Assembly (NCBI RefSeq): GCF_020216885.1
Contig: NZ_JAIWON010000070.1
Coordinates: 1-15,492 of the forward strand
Source of the DNA: Zymomonas sp.
Lineage (GTDB): Bacteria > Pseudomonadota > Alphaproteobacteria > Sphingomonadales > Sphingomonadaceae
DNA length: 15,492 bases
Direction of reading: 5' to 3'
The notes under the pieces were generated by a model. It searched no databases. It worked only from the letters and a program-made list of their open reading frames with translations, and was not told where the DNA came from. The position numbers and the translations under genes are program-made. Numbering within the stretch: position 1 is the stretch's first letter; each line of letters opens with the position of its first letter. This document shows, piece by piece, positions 1-7,826 of this stretch.

Positions 1-1911
1 CAAATTCGGCTTTTGAAACAGCTTATCCAAGGGCAAGGCATTGATGAAAAACAATGGCCAGCTAAGCAATTGGCAGGCATTATTGACCGTTGGAAAAACA
101 GGGGTTTAACGCCCGATAAAATTGCAGGGAAAGAAGAAGACAGCTTTGCTGATGGACAAGGTGCGGCGCTTTATCTGGCCTATCAAAAAAGACTGTTAAG
201 CCTGAATGCCTGCGATTTTGGCGATCTGCTTTTGCATATGCTGGTTATTTTGACCCAGCATCAAGATGTTTTGGAAAGCTATCATGATCGTTTCCGGTAT
301 ATCATGGTGGATGAATACCAGGATACCAATCAGGCACAATATTTGTGGTTAAGGTTATTAGCCCAGAAAAACCGGAATATTTGCTGTGTTGGGGATGATG
401 ACCAATCTATCTATAGCTGGCGCGGTGCTGAAGTCGCCAATATCCTTCGTTTTGAGGAAGATTTTCCGGGCGCAAAGATTATCCGTTTGGAACATAATTA
501 TCGCTCGACACCGCAGATTCTCGGTGCGGCATCAGGACTGATTACCCATAATAATGCGCGCCTTGGGAAAACCCTATGGACGGAAAGCGATCAGGGCGAA
601 AAAGTCAAAATTATGGGCGTTTGGGACGGCGCAGAAGAGGCAAGGCAACTTGTTGCTGATGTCCAAAATCTGAGGCGTGCCAATATTCCCTTAAACAAGA
701 TGGCAATTCTTATTCGCGCCCAATTTCAGAGCCGCGAATTTGAAGATATTTTTATAGCAAAGAACCTCCCTTATCGCATTATTGGTGGCTTCCGTTTTTA
801 TGAAAGAGCGGAAATAAGGGATGCCTTGGCCTATCTTCGGGTTATTGCTCAACCGACAGATGATCTTGCCTTTGAGCGTATCGTTAATGTGCCTAAACGC
901 GGTATTGGCAAAAAAGCGATGGAAAAGCTTTATCAAGCCGCTTTTCTCGATCGCATTCCTTTAGCCATGGCTGCTGAAAAACTGGTTTCAGAAAAAGCAC
1001 TGGGAAGCAAAATAACCCAGTCGCTTGGTCAGTTAATGAATGATTTTTCTGAATGGCGGAAAAGCCTGTCTATCATAAGCCATGCTGATGTTACCCGAAA
1101 GATGTTGGATGAATCCGGCTATAAAGCGATGCTTCGCGCCGTGAATGATGTCCAATCTGCGGGACGGTTAGAAAATCTGACCGAATTAGCGCGCGCAATG
1201 GAAGAGTATGATGATCTTGGCAGTTTTCTTGAGCATGTCAGTTTGGTCATGGATCATGAAAATGATCCGATAGATGATAAAATCACCTTGATGACAATGC
1301 ACGCGGCCAAGGGATTGGAGTTTGACCATGTTTTTTTACCGGGGTGGGAAGAAGGGGTTTTCCCATCACAGCGGTCGTTAGATGAGGGTGGTCTCAAAAG
1401 TCTGGAAGAAGAAAGACGCTTGGCCTATGTCGGTATTACCCGTGCCAAGAAATGCTGCACCATTTTTCACGCTGCCAATCGCAGAGTTTATGGTCAGTGG
1501 ATAGCCTCAACACCATCACGTTTTATCAGCGAGTTACCCGACGACCATATAGAAGAGAAATCGCTTCTTCGAAAAAAGACCCCTATATGGCGTGATATAT
1601 GGGCAGAAGATAGATCCAAAAATCCGGCTTATAATTCTGCAAAAGAAGCTATTACGCCACCATGGCAATTAGCTAGTCGTCGGGGTGCAGGTTGGCAAAG
1701 GGCGCAAAAAGCCGCCGCTTCGCCCTCTCCTGCGGTTAGCCGTCCATTAAAAAAGAAGGACAGCCCTCAATATAAGATTGGTGACACGGTAAAACATGCC
1801 AAATTTGGTCAAGGCATCGTTAATGAAGTCGATGGGGACAAGGTAACAGTCGAATTTCACGATAAGGATGTCGGCATCAGAAAACTACTTTCGCAGTTTG
1901 TTTCTTTTTAA
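1..1911 (+). CDS. uvrD: UvrD/PcrA-type DNA helicase, 5'-truncated by window edge
   Basis: Superfamily 1A ATP-dependent 3'-5' DNA helicase, the class acting in nucleotide excision and mismatch repair and in clearing proteins from DNA. The frame is open from base 1, so the TTG at base 13 is an internal codon and not the true start. Counting from that codon, the helicase motifs run in order: DEYQD (motif II, about 100-104), VGDDDQSIYSWRG (motif III, about 126-138), LEHNYRS (motif IV), TMHAAKGLEFDHVF with GWEEGVFPSQRS (motif V) and EEERRLAYVGITRAK (motif VI). A C-terminal UvrD/PcrA Tudor-like domain (KIGDTVKHAKFGQGIV onward) ends the protein. In E. coli UvrD the DE of motif II is near residue 220, so roughly 115-120 N-terminal residues, including Walker A, lie outside the window. 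UvrD versus PcrA versus Rep is not settled by sequence reading; the Tudor-like tail favours UvrD/PcrA. It is convergent with the glutaredoxin gene. Confidence 0.95.
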   Translation, partial: QIRLLKQLIQGQGIDEKQWPAKQLAGIIDRWKNRGLTPDKIAGKEEDSFADGQGAALYLAYQKRLLSLNACDFGDLLLHMLVILTQHQDVLESYHDRFRYIMVDEYQDTNQAQYLWLRLLAQKNRNICCVGDDDQSIYSWRGAEVANILRFEEDFPGAKIIRLEHNYRSTPQILGAASGLITHNNARLGKTLWTESDQGEKVKIMGVWDGAEEARQLVADVQNLRRANIPLNKMAILIRAQFQSREFEDIFIAKNLPYRIIGGFRFYERAEIRDALAYLRVIAQPTDDLAFERIVNVPKRGIGKKAMEKLYQAAFLDRIPLAMAAEKLVSEKALGSKITQSLGQLMNDFSEWRKSLSIISHADVTRKMLDESGYKAMLRAVNDVQSAGRLENLTELARAMEEYDDLGSFLEHVSLVMDHENDPIDDKITLMTMHAAKGLEFDHVFLPGWEEGVFPSQRSLDEGGLKSLEEERRLAYVGITRAKKCCTIFHAANRRVYGQWIASTPSRFISELPDDHIEEKSLLRKKTPIWRDIWAEDRSKNPAYNSAKEAITPPWQLASRRGAGWQRAQKAAASPSPAVSRPLKKKDSPQYKIGDTVKHAKFGQGIVNEVDGDKVTVEFHDKDVGIRKLLSQFVSF

Positions 1912-1963
1912 AGACTCATAGAACAACAAAAAAATTATTGTTTTTCAGTTGTTGTCATCAAAT

Positions 1964-2611
1964 TTACACTGCGAATTGATCGAGAAGACCAATTTTTGAT
2001 GCTTTTGACATCGCCTGAAGATAGGTCGCAACCTCGACTGGATAATAGACATTTTTGACTATCGACAGACTGCGCAGAAAAGCAAAGAGATGGAAATCAT
2101 CGGTAGATAATTCCCCATTAACCGCATTAGACTCATCAATTAAGGGTGCCAATTCTTCCAGCAACAGGTTCATTTCTTCGCGTAAAGATTCACTTTCTCC
2201 CAGCCAACGGCTAAAAAGTCCTGTCTGGGCTTCTTTTTTGGAAATGAAATAAGCGCGTGCGGCCGTTGTCGAAAAATCCTCAAAAGGCGCACAAGCCATT
2301 CTTGGAATAATCAAAGAAGAGAATAAAGGCGTAACCCGTTCCAGCCAGTTTGCAATCTTGGATGAATTTCTTCCGGTGACAATAGGCGTGCTTAAATGGT
2401 CAATATAAGCCACAATATCCATACTTTCAGCGATAAAGCGGCCATCATCTTCTAAAATCGGCAACATTTTTTTGCCAATCATCCGTATTGGATCAGTTTC
2501 ATTGTCATTCAATAAGACTATTTTTTCGAAATCAATGTTTTTCAGGCCAAAAATCATGCGCGCTTTGACACAGAAGGGGCAATGCTCATAAATAAATAGC
2601 TTGAAAGCCAT
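1964..2611 (-). CDS. grxB: Glutaredoxin 2 (Grx2) family protein
   Basis: GST-fold glutaredoxin of the Grx2 family, a cytosolic glutathione-dependent thiol-disulfide oxidoreductase. From the ATG at 2611 the protein is 215 residues, the same length as E. coli Grx2. The thioredoxin-fold half begins with KLFIYEHCPFCVKARM; CPFC at residues 11-14 is the redox-active pair. KKMLPILEDDGRFIAESMDIVAYID (around 45-70) carries the cis-Pro and Glu-Ser glutathione-binding motif, and a helical GST-like C-terminal half follows. The frame extends seven codons upstream to a TTG at 2632; I prefer the ATG because its length and N-terminus match the family and a purine-rich stretch (AAAGAGA) precedes it. It stands alone, convergent with uvrD, with its own upstream region (2612-2791). 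I saw no convincing promoter there. Confidence 0.88.
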   Translation of the reverse strand: MAFKLFIYEHCPFCVKARMIFGLKNIDFEKIVLLNDNETDPIRMIGKKMLPILEDDGRFIAESMDIVAYIDHLSTPIVTGRNSSKIANWLERVTPLFSSLIIPRMACAPFEDFSTTAARAYFISKKEAQTGLFSRWLGESESLREEMNLLLEELAPLIDESNAVNGELSTDDFHLFAFLRSLSIVKNVYYPVEVATYLQAMSKASKIGLLDQFAV

Positions 2612-2791
2612 AAAATACGGTCTCTTTTTCAATCGGGGGTTAAGACATCCCGATCATAATTCTGATAAAATAGAAATAAATGACCGTTACATCGGTTTGG
2701 CTTGTTACAGAAAAAACGACTGGGGCAAGGACAGTTATTCATCATGTCCGGTAGAATGATACCTGCCCTTTCACCTCAAAGCAAAAAGAGC

Positions 2792-4111
2792 TTAGCTTGG
2801 ATTATCCAAGGTAAATAGATCGGATTCTTCGTCATAGGCGAAATATTCAGCATAGCGTGCCATACTGGTGACGGCCTTGATCGTATCATTGGCAGCCTCT
2901 TCTGACATGTAATCCTGAAGCTCATCACGGAAACGTTGTGCTGAAGCTTTGTGACTAGGCCGTTCATCCAAGATGCAACGGATATGAGCCGCCAATGGCA
3001 CATAGACTGAAAGCTGTTGCGAAAAGAGATGCTTACGATCGTCAAGCTCGCTTTCGACAAAGCGCTGTCCCAAAGGCGTAAGACGGATATCCCCCTTTTC
3101 CATTTCGACAAAACGCAATAATTGCAGCGTTTCACCAACCGGAAATAAATCGTCAATTTCAAGGCGCAGACTGGCTGCAAGAGGGGGTAGGTCAGCCTTT
3201 CCATTATAGGGCGGTGCCGCAATCGTTTCGATCAAACCAGCCAATTCATTAACCGAGACCTTGGGCAAAACAATAGCAATACCATTTCCAACAAAAGGCT
3301 CGGAAGGAAGCCTATTGGTGCTATCTGTTTTTGAGGTCATCAGAGAATAAATTTCTTCTAAAATCTCTCTGAAAGCAGGATCAAGCCGATTTCTAGGTTG
3401 AGGTAATTGAACGTGGATTTCTCCAATGATATGCCCCGGATTTGATCCGAAAATTAAAATATGGTCACACATCAATACCGCATCTTCGATATTATGCGTT
3501 ACCATCAGAATGGCTTCTATCGGCATCCGGCCTTCCGACCAAAGATCAAGCAAATCATTCCGTAGCGTTTCAGAAGTCAGCACGTCCAAGGCAGAAAAAG
3601 GTTCATCCATCAATAAAAGTTTAGGATGAACGACAAGGGCGCGCGCCAACCCGACCCGCTGGCGCATACCTCCAGACAATTCTTTGGGATAAGCACTCTC
3701 GTAACCATCAAGGCCGATCAGGTCGATAGCAGACAAGGCTTGCTGCCGCCGCGCTGCTGGTTTGACACCCCTCGCCTCTAGGCCGATTTCAACATTTTCA
3801 AGAACCGTCAACCAAGGAAAAAGCGCAAAATTCTGAAAGACCACAGCGACATCAGAAGAGGTTCCTGAAATCAGTTTACCTTCAAAGGTAACGGTGCCTT
3901 TCGTCGGTTGAATAAGCCCCGCAATAGCCCGTAAAAGGGTTGATTTCCCAGATCCAGAACGCCCCAATAACCCGACGATTTCACCCCGCCGGAGTTCCAT
4001 ATTGATGTTATCCAGCACAGTAATTTGGCCAGATGTTCCATTGTCATAGCTCTGGCAGACATCTTGCACTGAAACGAGTGGCGGATTTTTAACAAGGACA
4101 GAATTATCCAT
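2792..4111 (-). CDS. ABC transporter ATP-binding protein, NitT/TauT family, with AAA-associated C-terminal domain
   Basis: ATPase subunit of an importer-type ABC system of the nitrate/sulfonate/bicarbonate class; it should sit on the cytoplasmic face of the inner membrane and power the permease encoded just upstream. From the ATG at 4111 (439 residues) the nucleotide-binding domain shows Walker A GRSGSGKST (50-58), Q-loop Gln 93, signature LSGGMRQR (145-152), Walker B LLLMDEP (165-171) and the switch His 206. After about residue 280 a further ~160 residues are unlike a plain ATPase. They resemble the AAA-associated C-terminal domain known from some ATPases of this class and are probably regulatory. 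The frame runs back to 4186, but the ATG at 4111 has GGGAG about eight bases upstream and avoids overlap with the permease gene (26-base gap). Second gene of a two-gene operon. The substrate cannot be named because no binding protein gene is nearby. Confidence 0.92.
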   Translation of the reverse strand: MDNSVLVKNPPLVSVQDVCQSYDNGTSGQITVLDNINMELRRGEIVGLLGRSGSGKSTLLRAIAGLIQPTKGTVTFEGKLISGTSSDVAVVFQNFALFPWLTVLENVEIGLEARGVKPAARRQQALSAIDLIGLDGYESAYPKELSGGMRQRVGLARALVVHPKLLLMDEPFSALDVLTSETLRNDLLDLWSEGRMPIEAILMVTHNIEDAVLMCDHILIFGSNPGHIIGEIHVQLPQPRNRLDPAFREILEEIYSLMTSKTDSTNRLPSEPFVGNGIAIVLPKVSVNELAGLIETIAAPPYNGKADLPPLAASLRLEIDDLFPVGETLQLLRFVEMEKGDIRLTPLGQRFVESELDDRKHLFSQQLSVYVPLAAHIRCILDERPSHKASAQRFRDELQDYMSEEAANDTIKAVTSMARYAEYFAYDEESDLFTLDNPS

Positions 4112-4137
4112 AACCAAGCTCCCATAAGGATAGGCTT

Positions 4138-5892
4138 TTAGTTGAAACGGATACGGCGCTCGGCAAAGGCATAAAGAGGCCGCCAAAGGATCCGGTTAAA
4201 AAAGGTAACGAAAAAGGCCATGACAACAATGCCAAGGACAACGCGCCGGACATCGCCTGCGGTTGTAGCGTTAGCAATATAAGCACCAAGGCCATAGGCT
4301 TCGAGTTGAGTGTTCCCCCAACTAGCGACTTCGGCAACAATGCTGGCATTCCAAGAACCGCCTGTAGCGGTTAAAGCACCTGTAATATAATAAGGAAAAA
4401 TACCCGGTAACATGACCCGACGCCACCATGTCCATGACCGTATTTGATAGACGGCGACGGCTTCCTTTAGATCTGTCGGGAAAGAAGCGGCTCCGGCAAT
4501 AACGTTAAATAGAATATACCATTGCGTGCCGAGAATCATCAGAGGTGAAAGCCAAATATTGGGATTGGCACCTGTCACAACAATCGCAATGACGACAAAG
4601 GGAAATAGAACATTTGCAGGAAAGGCCGCTAAAAATTGGGCAATAGGCTGGATATGCTGTGCCAAGGATGGACGGAGTCCAATCCAGATGCCAACTGGCA
4701 CCCAAAGCAGGCTGGCAAGCAGGATTAATACGGCTACGCGCAGTAAAGTCATCAAACCACAGCTAAAAGATATCCAGAGATCCTGCCAAGAAAGTGCCTG
4801 ACGTAAATAATCAAATGTAACCCAACCACCCCAAAGGATGGCGGACAAAACACAAAAACCCCAAGCATAATCCCCTATTTTACTATACGTATCGGCATTG
4901 GCCGGATTGACCTGATTTTCAGCCGAGGAAAAGCGAAGCATCATCAATTGTTGGCCAATCCACAGAAAGGGAGCTGATAAACACTTTATCAGACGTGTAT
5001 GGCGAATAATGTCATAGACCCATGAATTGACTTTTTCTTTGCTCGTTGATTGCTCAACTTTGAATTTTTCAGCCCAAGCCAAGATAGGTCGAAATAATAG
5101 CTGGTTATAAAGAAGAATAATAACGACCATTGCCAAAACAGCGGCGGCAATGGCAGAGAAGTTTTTCTCATCTATCGCTAAGGCCAGATATGACCCGATG
5201 CCCGGTAAACGAATATCCGTATTCCCAACGGTGATGGCTTCGGAAGCGACAACAAAAAACCATCCTCCCGACATTGACATCATCGTATTCCAAATCAAGC
5301 CGGGGGCCGCAAAAGGCGCTTCTAATCGCCAAAAACGCTGCCATCCAGAGAGTTTAAAACTACGGCATACCTCATCAAGATCAGTCGGAATACTGGTCAG
5401 TGACTGATAGAATGAAAAGGCCATATTCCAGACTTGGCTTGTAAAAATAGCAAAAATAGAAGCACATTCAGCACCAATCTCCTGTCCGGGGAATAATCGG
5501 AGGAAGAATGTCACGGTAAAGGTCAGAAAGCCCAAAACGGGCACTGATTGCAAAATATCCATTGCCGGAACAATAATTTGCCCTGCCCTATGGTTTTTGG
5601 CTGCGAAAGTGGCAACCACAAAGGTAAAAACCAAAGATATTAAAATACCGGCAAACATGCGCAGGGTTGTCCGCAACGCATATTCTGGCAAGTGACCGAT
5701 ACCTAAAGAAATGGGCTGTTTTTCCAAGAGTGCTAAAGAGCCGCTCATATCAGAAGTGCCATGGACAACCAGCGCAATAGCCCCGCCGAGCAAGGTAAAC
5801 GCAACCAAGTCATAAATATTCGGCAATATTGGGACACGGGAAAATGCCGGATTTGCACGCGGCTCTATGCTATTATGAGGAAGAAAGACCAT
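4138..5892 (-). CDS. ABC transporter permease, two fused BPD_transp_1 domains (NitT/TauT class)
   Basis: Integral inner-membrane permease in which two MetI-type transmembrane units are joined in one 584-residue chain, so one polypeptide probably supplies both halves of the channel. Each half carries an EAA-type coupling loop for the ATPase: around 163-196 (LTSIPTDLDEVCRSFKLSGW and on) and around 470-506 (FPTDLKEAVAVYQIRSWTWW and on). Each loop is flanked by several hydrophobic segments, with a polar linker of roughly 40 residues near 275-340. The ATG at 5892 is chosen because TGAGG lies six to seven bases before it. An in-frame ATG at 5904 gives a 588-residue version but has no good ribosome binding site. 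A promoter with TATAAT sits just upstream, and the ATPase gene follows after 26 bases. No substrate-binding protein is fused or adjacent, so the transported compound is unknown. Confidence 0.9.
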   Translation of the reverse strand: MVFLPHNSIEPRANPAFSRVPILPNIYDLVAFTLLGGAIALVVHGTSDMSGSLALLEKQPISLGIGHLPEYALRTTLRMFAGILISLVFTFVVATFAAKNHRAGQIIVPAMDILQSVPVLGFLTFTVTFFLRLFPGQEIGAECASIFAIFTSQVWNMAFSFYQSLTSIPTDLDEVCRSFKLSGWQRFWRLEAPFAAPGLIWNTMMSMSGGWFFVVASEAITVGNTDIRLPGIGSYLALAIDEKNFSAIAAAVLAMVVIILLYNQLLFRPILAWAEKFKVEQSTSKEKVNSWVYDIIRHTRLIKCLSAPFLWIGQQLMMLRFSSAENQVNPANADTYSKIGDYAWGFCVLSAILWGGWVTFDYLRQALSWQDLWISFSCGLMTLLRVAVLILLASLLWVPVGIWIGLRPSLAQHIQPIAQFLAAFPANVLFPFVVIAIVVTGANPNIWLSPLMILGTQWYILFNVIAGAASFPTDLKEAVAVYQIRSWTWWRRVMLPGIFPYYITGALTATGGSWNASIVAEVASWGNTQLEAYGLGAYIANATTAGDVRRVVLGIVVMAFFVTFFNRILWRPLYAFAERRIRFN

Positions 5893-5941
5893 AATAGACC
5901 TCATCGTCCATGATAGAATAAAATAAGCATGGCTTATCTAT

Positions 5942-5971
5942 ATTATAGAAAATTGGCTCAATTTTACTCAA
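5942..5971 (-). promoter_or_regulatory. Predicted sigma70-type promoter of the ABC transporter operon
   Basis: On the minus strand a perfect -10 box TATAAT (5942-5947) is preceded after an 18-base spacer by TTGAGT (5966-5971), which matches TTGACA at the first four positions. Transcription would start near 5935, giving a leader of about 43 bases before the ATG at 5892. A small dyad ATAAGC/GCTTAT (5923-5937) lies around the expected start point. Confidence 0.6.
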
Positions 5972-6047
5972 TAGGATAAATATTAAATCACTCATATTTT
6001 AGAAAAAATATGAATTAACGACAAAGTAACAAAAAATGAGGTAAATT

Positions 6048-6128
6048 TTATCGGATTGGATCAAGAAAAGGGTAGTAATAAAAAGATTGCATTATTGAAT
6101 ATACAATAAGAAAGCCGTTATTGATCAT
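6048..6128 (-). CDS. Candidate small ORF (26 codons), aromatic-rich
   Basis: An ATG at 6126-6128 opens a 26-codon frame on the minus strand ending in TAA at 6048. What supports it is a strong Shine-Dalgarno, GGGAGAG, with about five to seven bases to the ATG. The peptide starts MINNGFLIVYSIM and continues with SFYYYPF, so it is hydrophobic and has a run of three Tyr flanked by Phe. This could be a leader peptide or a small membrane peptide, or a chance ORF. The ABC operon lies downstream on the same strand but appears to have its own promoter at 5942-5971. No family is recognised. Confidence 0.25.
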   Translation of the reverse strand: MINNGFLIVYSIMQSFYYYPFLDPIR

Positions 6129-6183
6129 TCTATCTCTCCCGAACCGATGGGGAGCCAAGGCAGCCTTTCAATCGGCTTTCTTA
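6107..6183. ncRNA. Candidate structured RNA element (three-way junction), strand uncertain
   Basis: The arms TAAGAAAGCCG (6107-6117) and CGGCTTTCTTA (6173-6183) pair perfectly over 11 bp. After a two-base bulge, ATTGA (6120-6124) pairs with TCAAT (6168-6172). Inside are two hairpins: CTCCC (6136-6140) with GGGAG (6150-6154), loop of nine; and AAGG (6157-6160) with CCTT (6164-6167), loop of three. The result is a closed three-way junction of about 77 bases. On the minus strand the GGGAG arm of the first hairpin is the Shine-Dalgarno of the small ORF at 6048-6128. It matches no RNA family I can name. Because the fold is read by eye, its significance is unproven. Confidence 0.3.
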
Positions 6184-6359
6184 GACAAAAACAGCGAACA
6201 AAATGCCTAATATCTGGGACATTCTAAAAGCCGGATAAAATCAAAATCATTTCGGCGTTAGAAACATTTTGAAACATAGATATCCCTGCTCTGTTACCTG
6301 ACTTTTGTCAAGGTTAGATCATTCTAAAACAGATACGGGATAATTTTAGTACAAATTCT

Positions 6360-6383
6360 TTCATATCCTCATGAGGATATGAA
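6360..6383. repeat. Perfect 24-bp palindrome (possible operator)
   Basis: The half-site TTCATATCCTCA (6360-6371) is followed directly by its exact reverse complement (6372-6383), with no central spacer. The flanks AAATTC (left) and the overlapping GAATTT (right) would extend the symmetry except for a four-base insertion on the left side. With no loop and no T-run on either strand, it looks more like a dimeric protein-binding site than a terminator. The nearest genes are tRNA-Leu to the right and the ABC operon to the left. Confidence 0.5.
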
Positions 6384-6573
6384 TTTATAAACGTCTCTTT
6401 GACGGTTAGCGGCTTTAAAGCTCTGGAAAAAAGTTTTTAAGAAGAAAAGGGTAGAAGAGAAAACTCTACCAAAACAAGAATATAGAGAAGGGAAATATAG
6501 GAAAGGTAACAGGATAGCTATGGCGTTTTAGCTATCTATTCAATTTTAAAGAAAAAAATAAACTCGACGTGTT

Positions 6574-6660
6574 TGGTACGGGTGGTCGGACTCGAACCGA
6601 CACTCTATCGCTAGAAACGGATTTTGAGTCCGTCGCGTCTACCAATTCCGCCACACCCGC
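6574..6660 (-). tRNA. tRNA-Leu (anticodon CAA)
   Basis: An 87-base tRNA with CCA encoded (6574-6576). The acceptor stem GCGGGTG pairs with CACCCGT (one G-U), discriminator A. The D-arm contains the usual TTGGTAGACGC. The anticodon arm is ACGGA-CTCAAAA-TCCGT, placing CAA at 34-36, which reads UUG. A long class II variable arm (TTCTAGCGATAGAG region) and the T-arm GTCGG-TTCGAGT-CCGAC complete the type expected for leucine. A T-rich stretch follows the 3' end on the transcribed strand (about 6550-6560) and could serve termination. It lies 127 bases downstream of prmA on the same strand. Confidence 0.97.
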
Positions 6661-6787
6661 ACAAAAGCGCTACTTGAAGCGTTTCGCTGTATAATCAGCT
6701 AAGGCCAACGCGGATGCCACAAGTAACGTCTTTCGTCCAGTCTATTTTTTACTTTTTTTGCATTTTTTATCAAAAAAGCCCAATTTT

Positions 6788-7735
6788 TTAAAATTTAGGC
6801 CGTTTCACCAGTCGAAGCGTTGGCCAATCACCCAAAACAACCCGATCTGCCAAACGCATACCCAGATTTTTATAGGCACGACACACCGCTTGTTCCTGCT
6901 CGGCAACCAATCCAGCAAGAATCAGAGAGCCACCTTCCTGTAAAGCTGGAACAAAGGACGGTGCCAATTCAATCAAAGGCCCTGCCAAGATATTGGCAAT
7001 CAACAAATCATAGGGGGCTCGCCGTTTTAATTGGCGATTATCCATACCGGCGGCTACGACCATTTCAACCTGCCTACATCCCATACCCAAAGGCACGTGA
7101 TTAACGACTGCGTTTTCTTTGGCAACTTCTACGGCGACCGGATCAATATCAGAAGCAATAACCCGCGCGGAATGCCACAAATGGCGGGCGGCAAAGGCCA
7201 ATAAACCCGTGCCAGTGCCAATGTCAGCGACATTATGAAAATTTTGACCGGCCTTTTTCATCCGGTCAAGCATCGTCAAACATCCGGTTGTTGTTTCATG
7301 ATGTCCGGTGCCGAATGCCCGTCCGGCATCAATCACAAACATCTTTTTGCCTTCTTCAGGCGCAACCGCATTGCTGGGTGTGCAGACCAAAAAACGTCCG
7401 GCACGAACCGGTTCCAGTCCAGATTGGGATAAAACAACCCAATCTTCTTCCTCAATATGTTCTATGATTTCTTTTTCCAAGGCCGAAGTCGGAGCCAAAA
7501 CCCGTATAGATTTAACTTCTTCGGCCTTTGGTTCATGGTCAAAATAGACATCCAAACGCCATTCTTCGGGGCGTTCTGGATCAGGTTCAGTCACCATAAT
7601 AACAGGCGGCTCATCCAGCAGGGCAAAAGCTCCAATTTCACCATCAGCAACCGCCTGCGCTTCATCTTTGCTGCAAGGTAAGGTCAGTTTCCAGCTACCG
7701 TTACAAGGGGCGTTAAAAGGGAATCCTGTTATCAT
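6788..7735 (-). CDS. prmA: Ribosomal protein L11 methyltransferase
   Basis: Class I S-adenosylmethionine-dependent methyltransferase that methylates ribosomal protein L11. From the ATG at 7735 it has 315 residues. The N-terminal substrate-recognition part begins GSWKLTLPCSKDEAQAVAD. The catalytic part contains the PrmA hallmark AFGTGHHETT (140-149), SAM-binding motif I DIGTGTG (171-177), the acidic motif ASDIDPVAVEVAKENA, and motif IV NILAGPL (248-254) in place of the NPPF-like motif. The frame continues upstream to an ATG at 7765 and a TTG at 7774 (328 residues). I prefer 7735 because sphingomonad-type PrmA proteins start shortly before the SWKLTLPC segment, but its ribosome binding site (AAGGG nine bases away, or GGAG two bases away) is not decisive. 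Divergent from the sdhC-like gene; tRNA-Leu lies downstream on the same strand. Confidence 0.93.
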   Translation of the reverse strand: MITGFPFNAPCNGSWKLTLPCSKDEAQAVADGEIGAFALLDEPPVIMVTEPDPERPEEWRLDVYFDHEPKAEEVKSIRVLAPTSALEKEIIEHIEEEDWVVLSQSGLEPVRAGRFLVCTPSNAVAPEEGKKMFVIDAGRAFGTGHHETTTGCLTMLDRMKKAGQNFHNVADIGTGTGLLAFAARHLWHSARVIASDIDPVAVEVAKENAVVNHVPLGMGCRQVEMVVAAGMDNRQLKRRAPYDLLIANILAGPLIELAPSFVPALQEGGSLILAGLVAEQEQAVCRAYKNLGMRLADRVVLGDWPTLRLVKRPKF

Positions 7736-7826
7736 ATCTCCATTCCCTTGTTTTCTATTACCCATGGCGCCCAATCCATCCTTTTTCTATTTCGTGTTTT
7801 AAAAATTTAAACAGTTCATCATTTGC

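Larger units (their letters stand above)
5972..6573. other. Approximately 600-base intergenic region rich in inverted repeats
   Basis: No gene of normal size is visible between the ABC operon promoter and the tRNA. The region is AT-rich and holds: a 9-bp stem TCATATTTT/AAAATATGA (5992-6013); a small ORF on the minus strand (6048-6128); a folded element (6107-6183); a compact three-armed fold (6291-6332); a perfect 24-bp palindrome (6360-6383); a 10-base palindrome GCTTTAAAGC (6412-6421); a GGTAGA/TCTACC stem (about 6450-6470); and an 8-bp stem GATAGCTA/TAGCTATC with an 8-base loop (6513-6536). No transposase, direct repeats of IS type or recombinase gene is seen. Confidence 0.7.

Noticed and set aside
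1922..1953. Hairpin AACAAC/GTTGTT with an A/T inner stem between uvrD and grxB
   Set aside because: The stem is AT-only apart from a few pairs, has a bulge, and no T-run follows on either strand; too weak to call a terminator.
2776..3222. 148-codon minus-strand frame overlapping the ABC ATPase C-terminal region
   Set aside because: It is an alternative frame of a well-supported gene, with no recognisable domain and no ribosome site.
6150..6163. Sequence AGCCAAGGCAG resembling part of bacterial 4.5S SRP RNA
   Set aside because: The essential GGAA-type tetraloop and flanking asymmetric loop of SRP RNA are absent; a short chance match is more likely.
6147..6227. 26-codon plus-strand ORF starting ATG GGG AGC within the structured element
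   Set aside because: No Shine-Dalgarno precedes it, and it lies in the stem region opposite the better-supported minus-strand small ORF.
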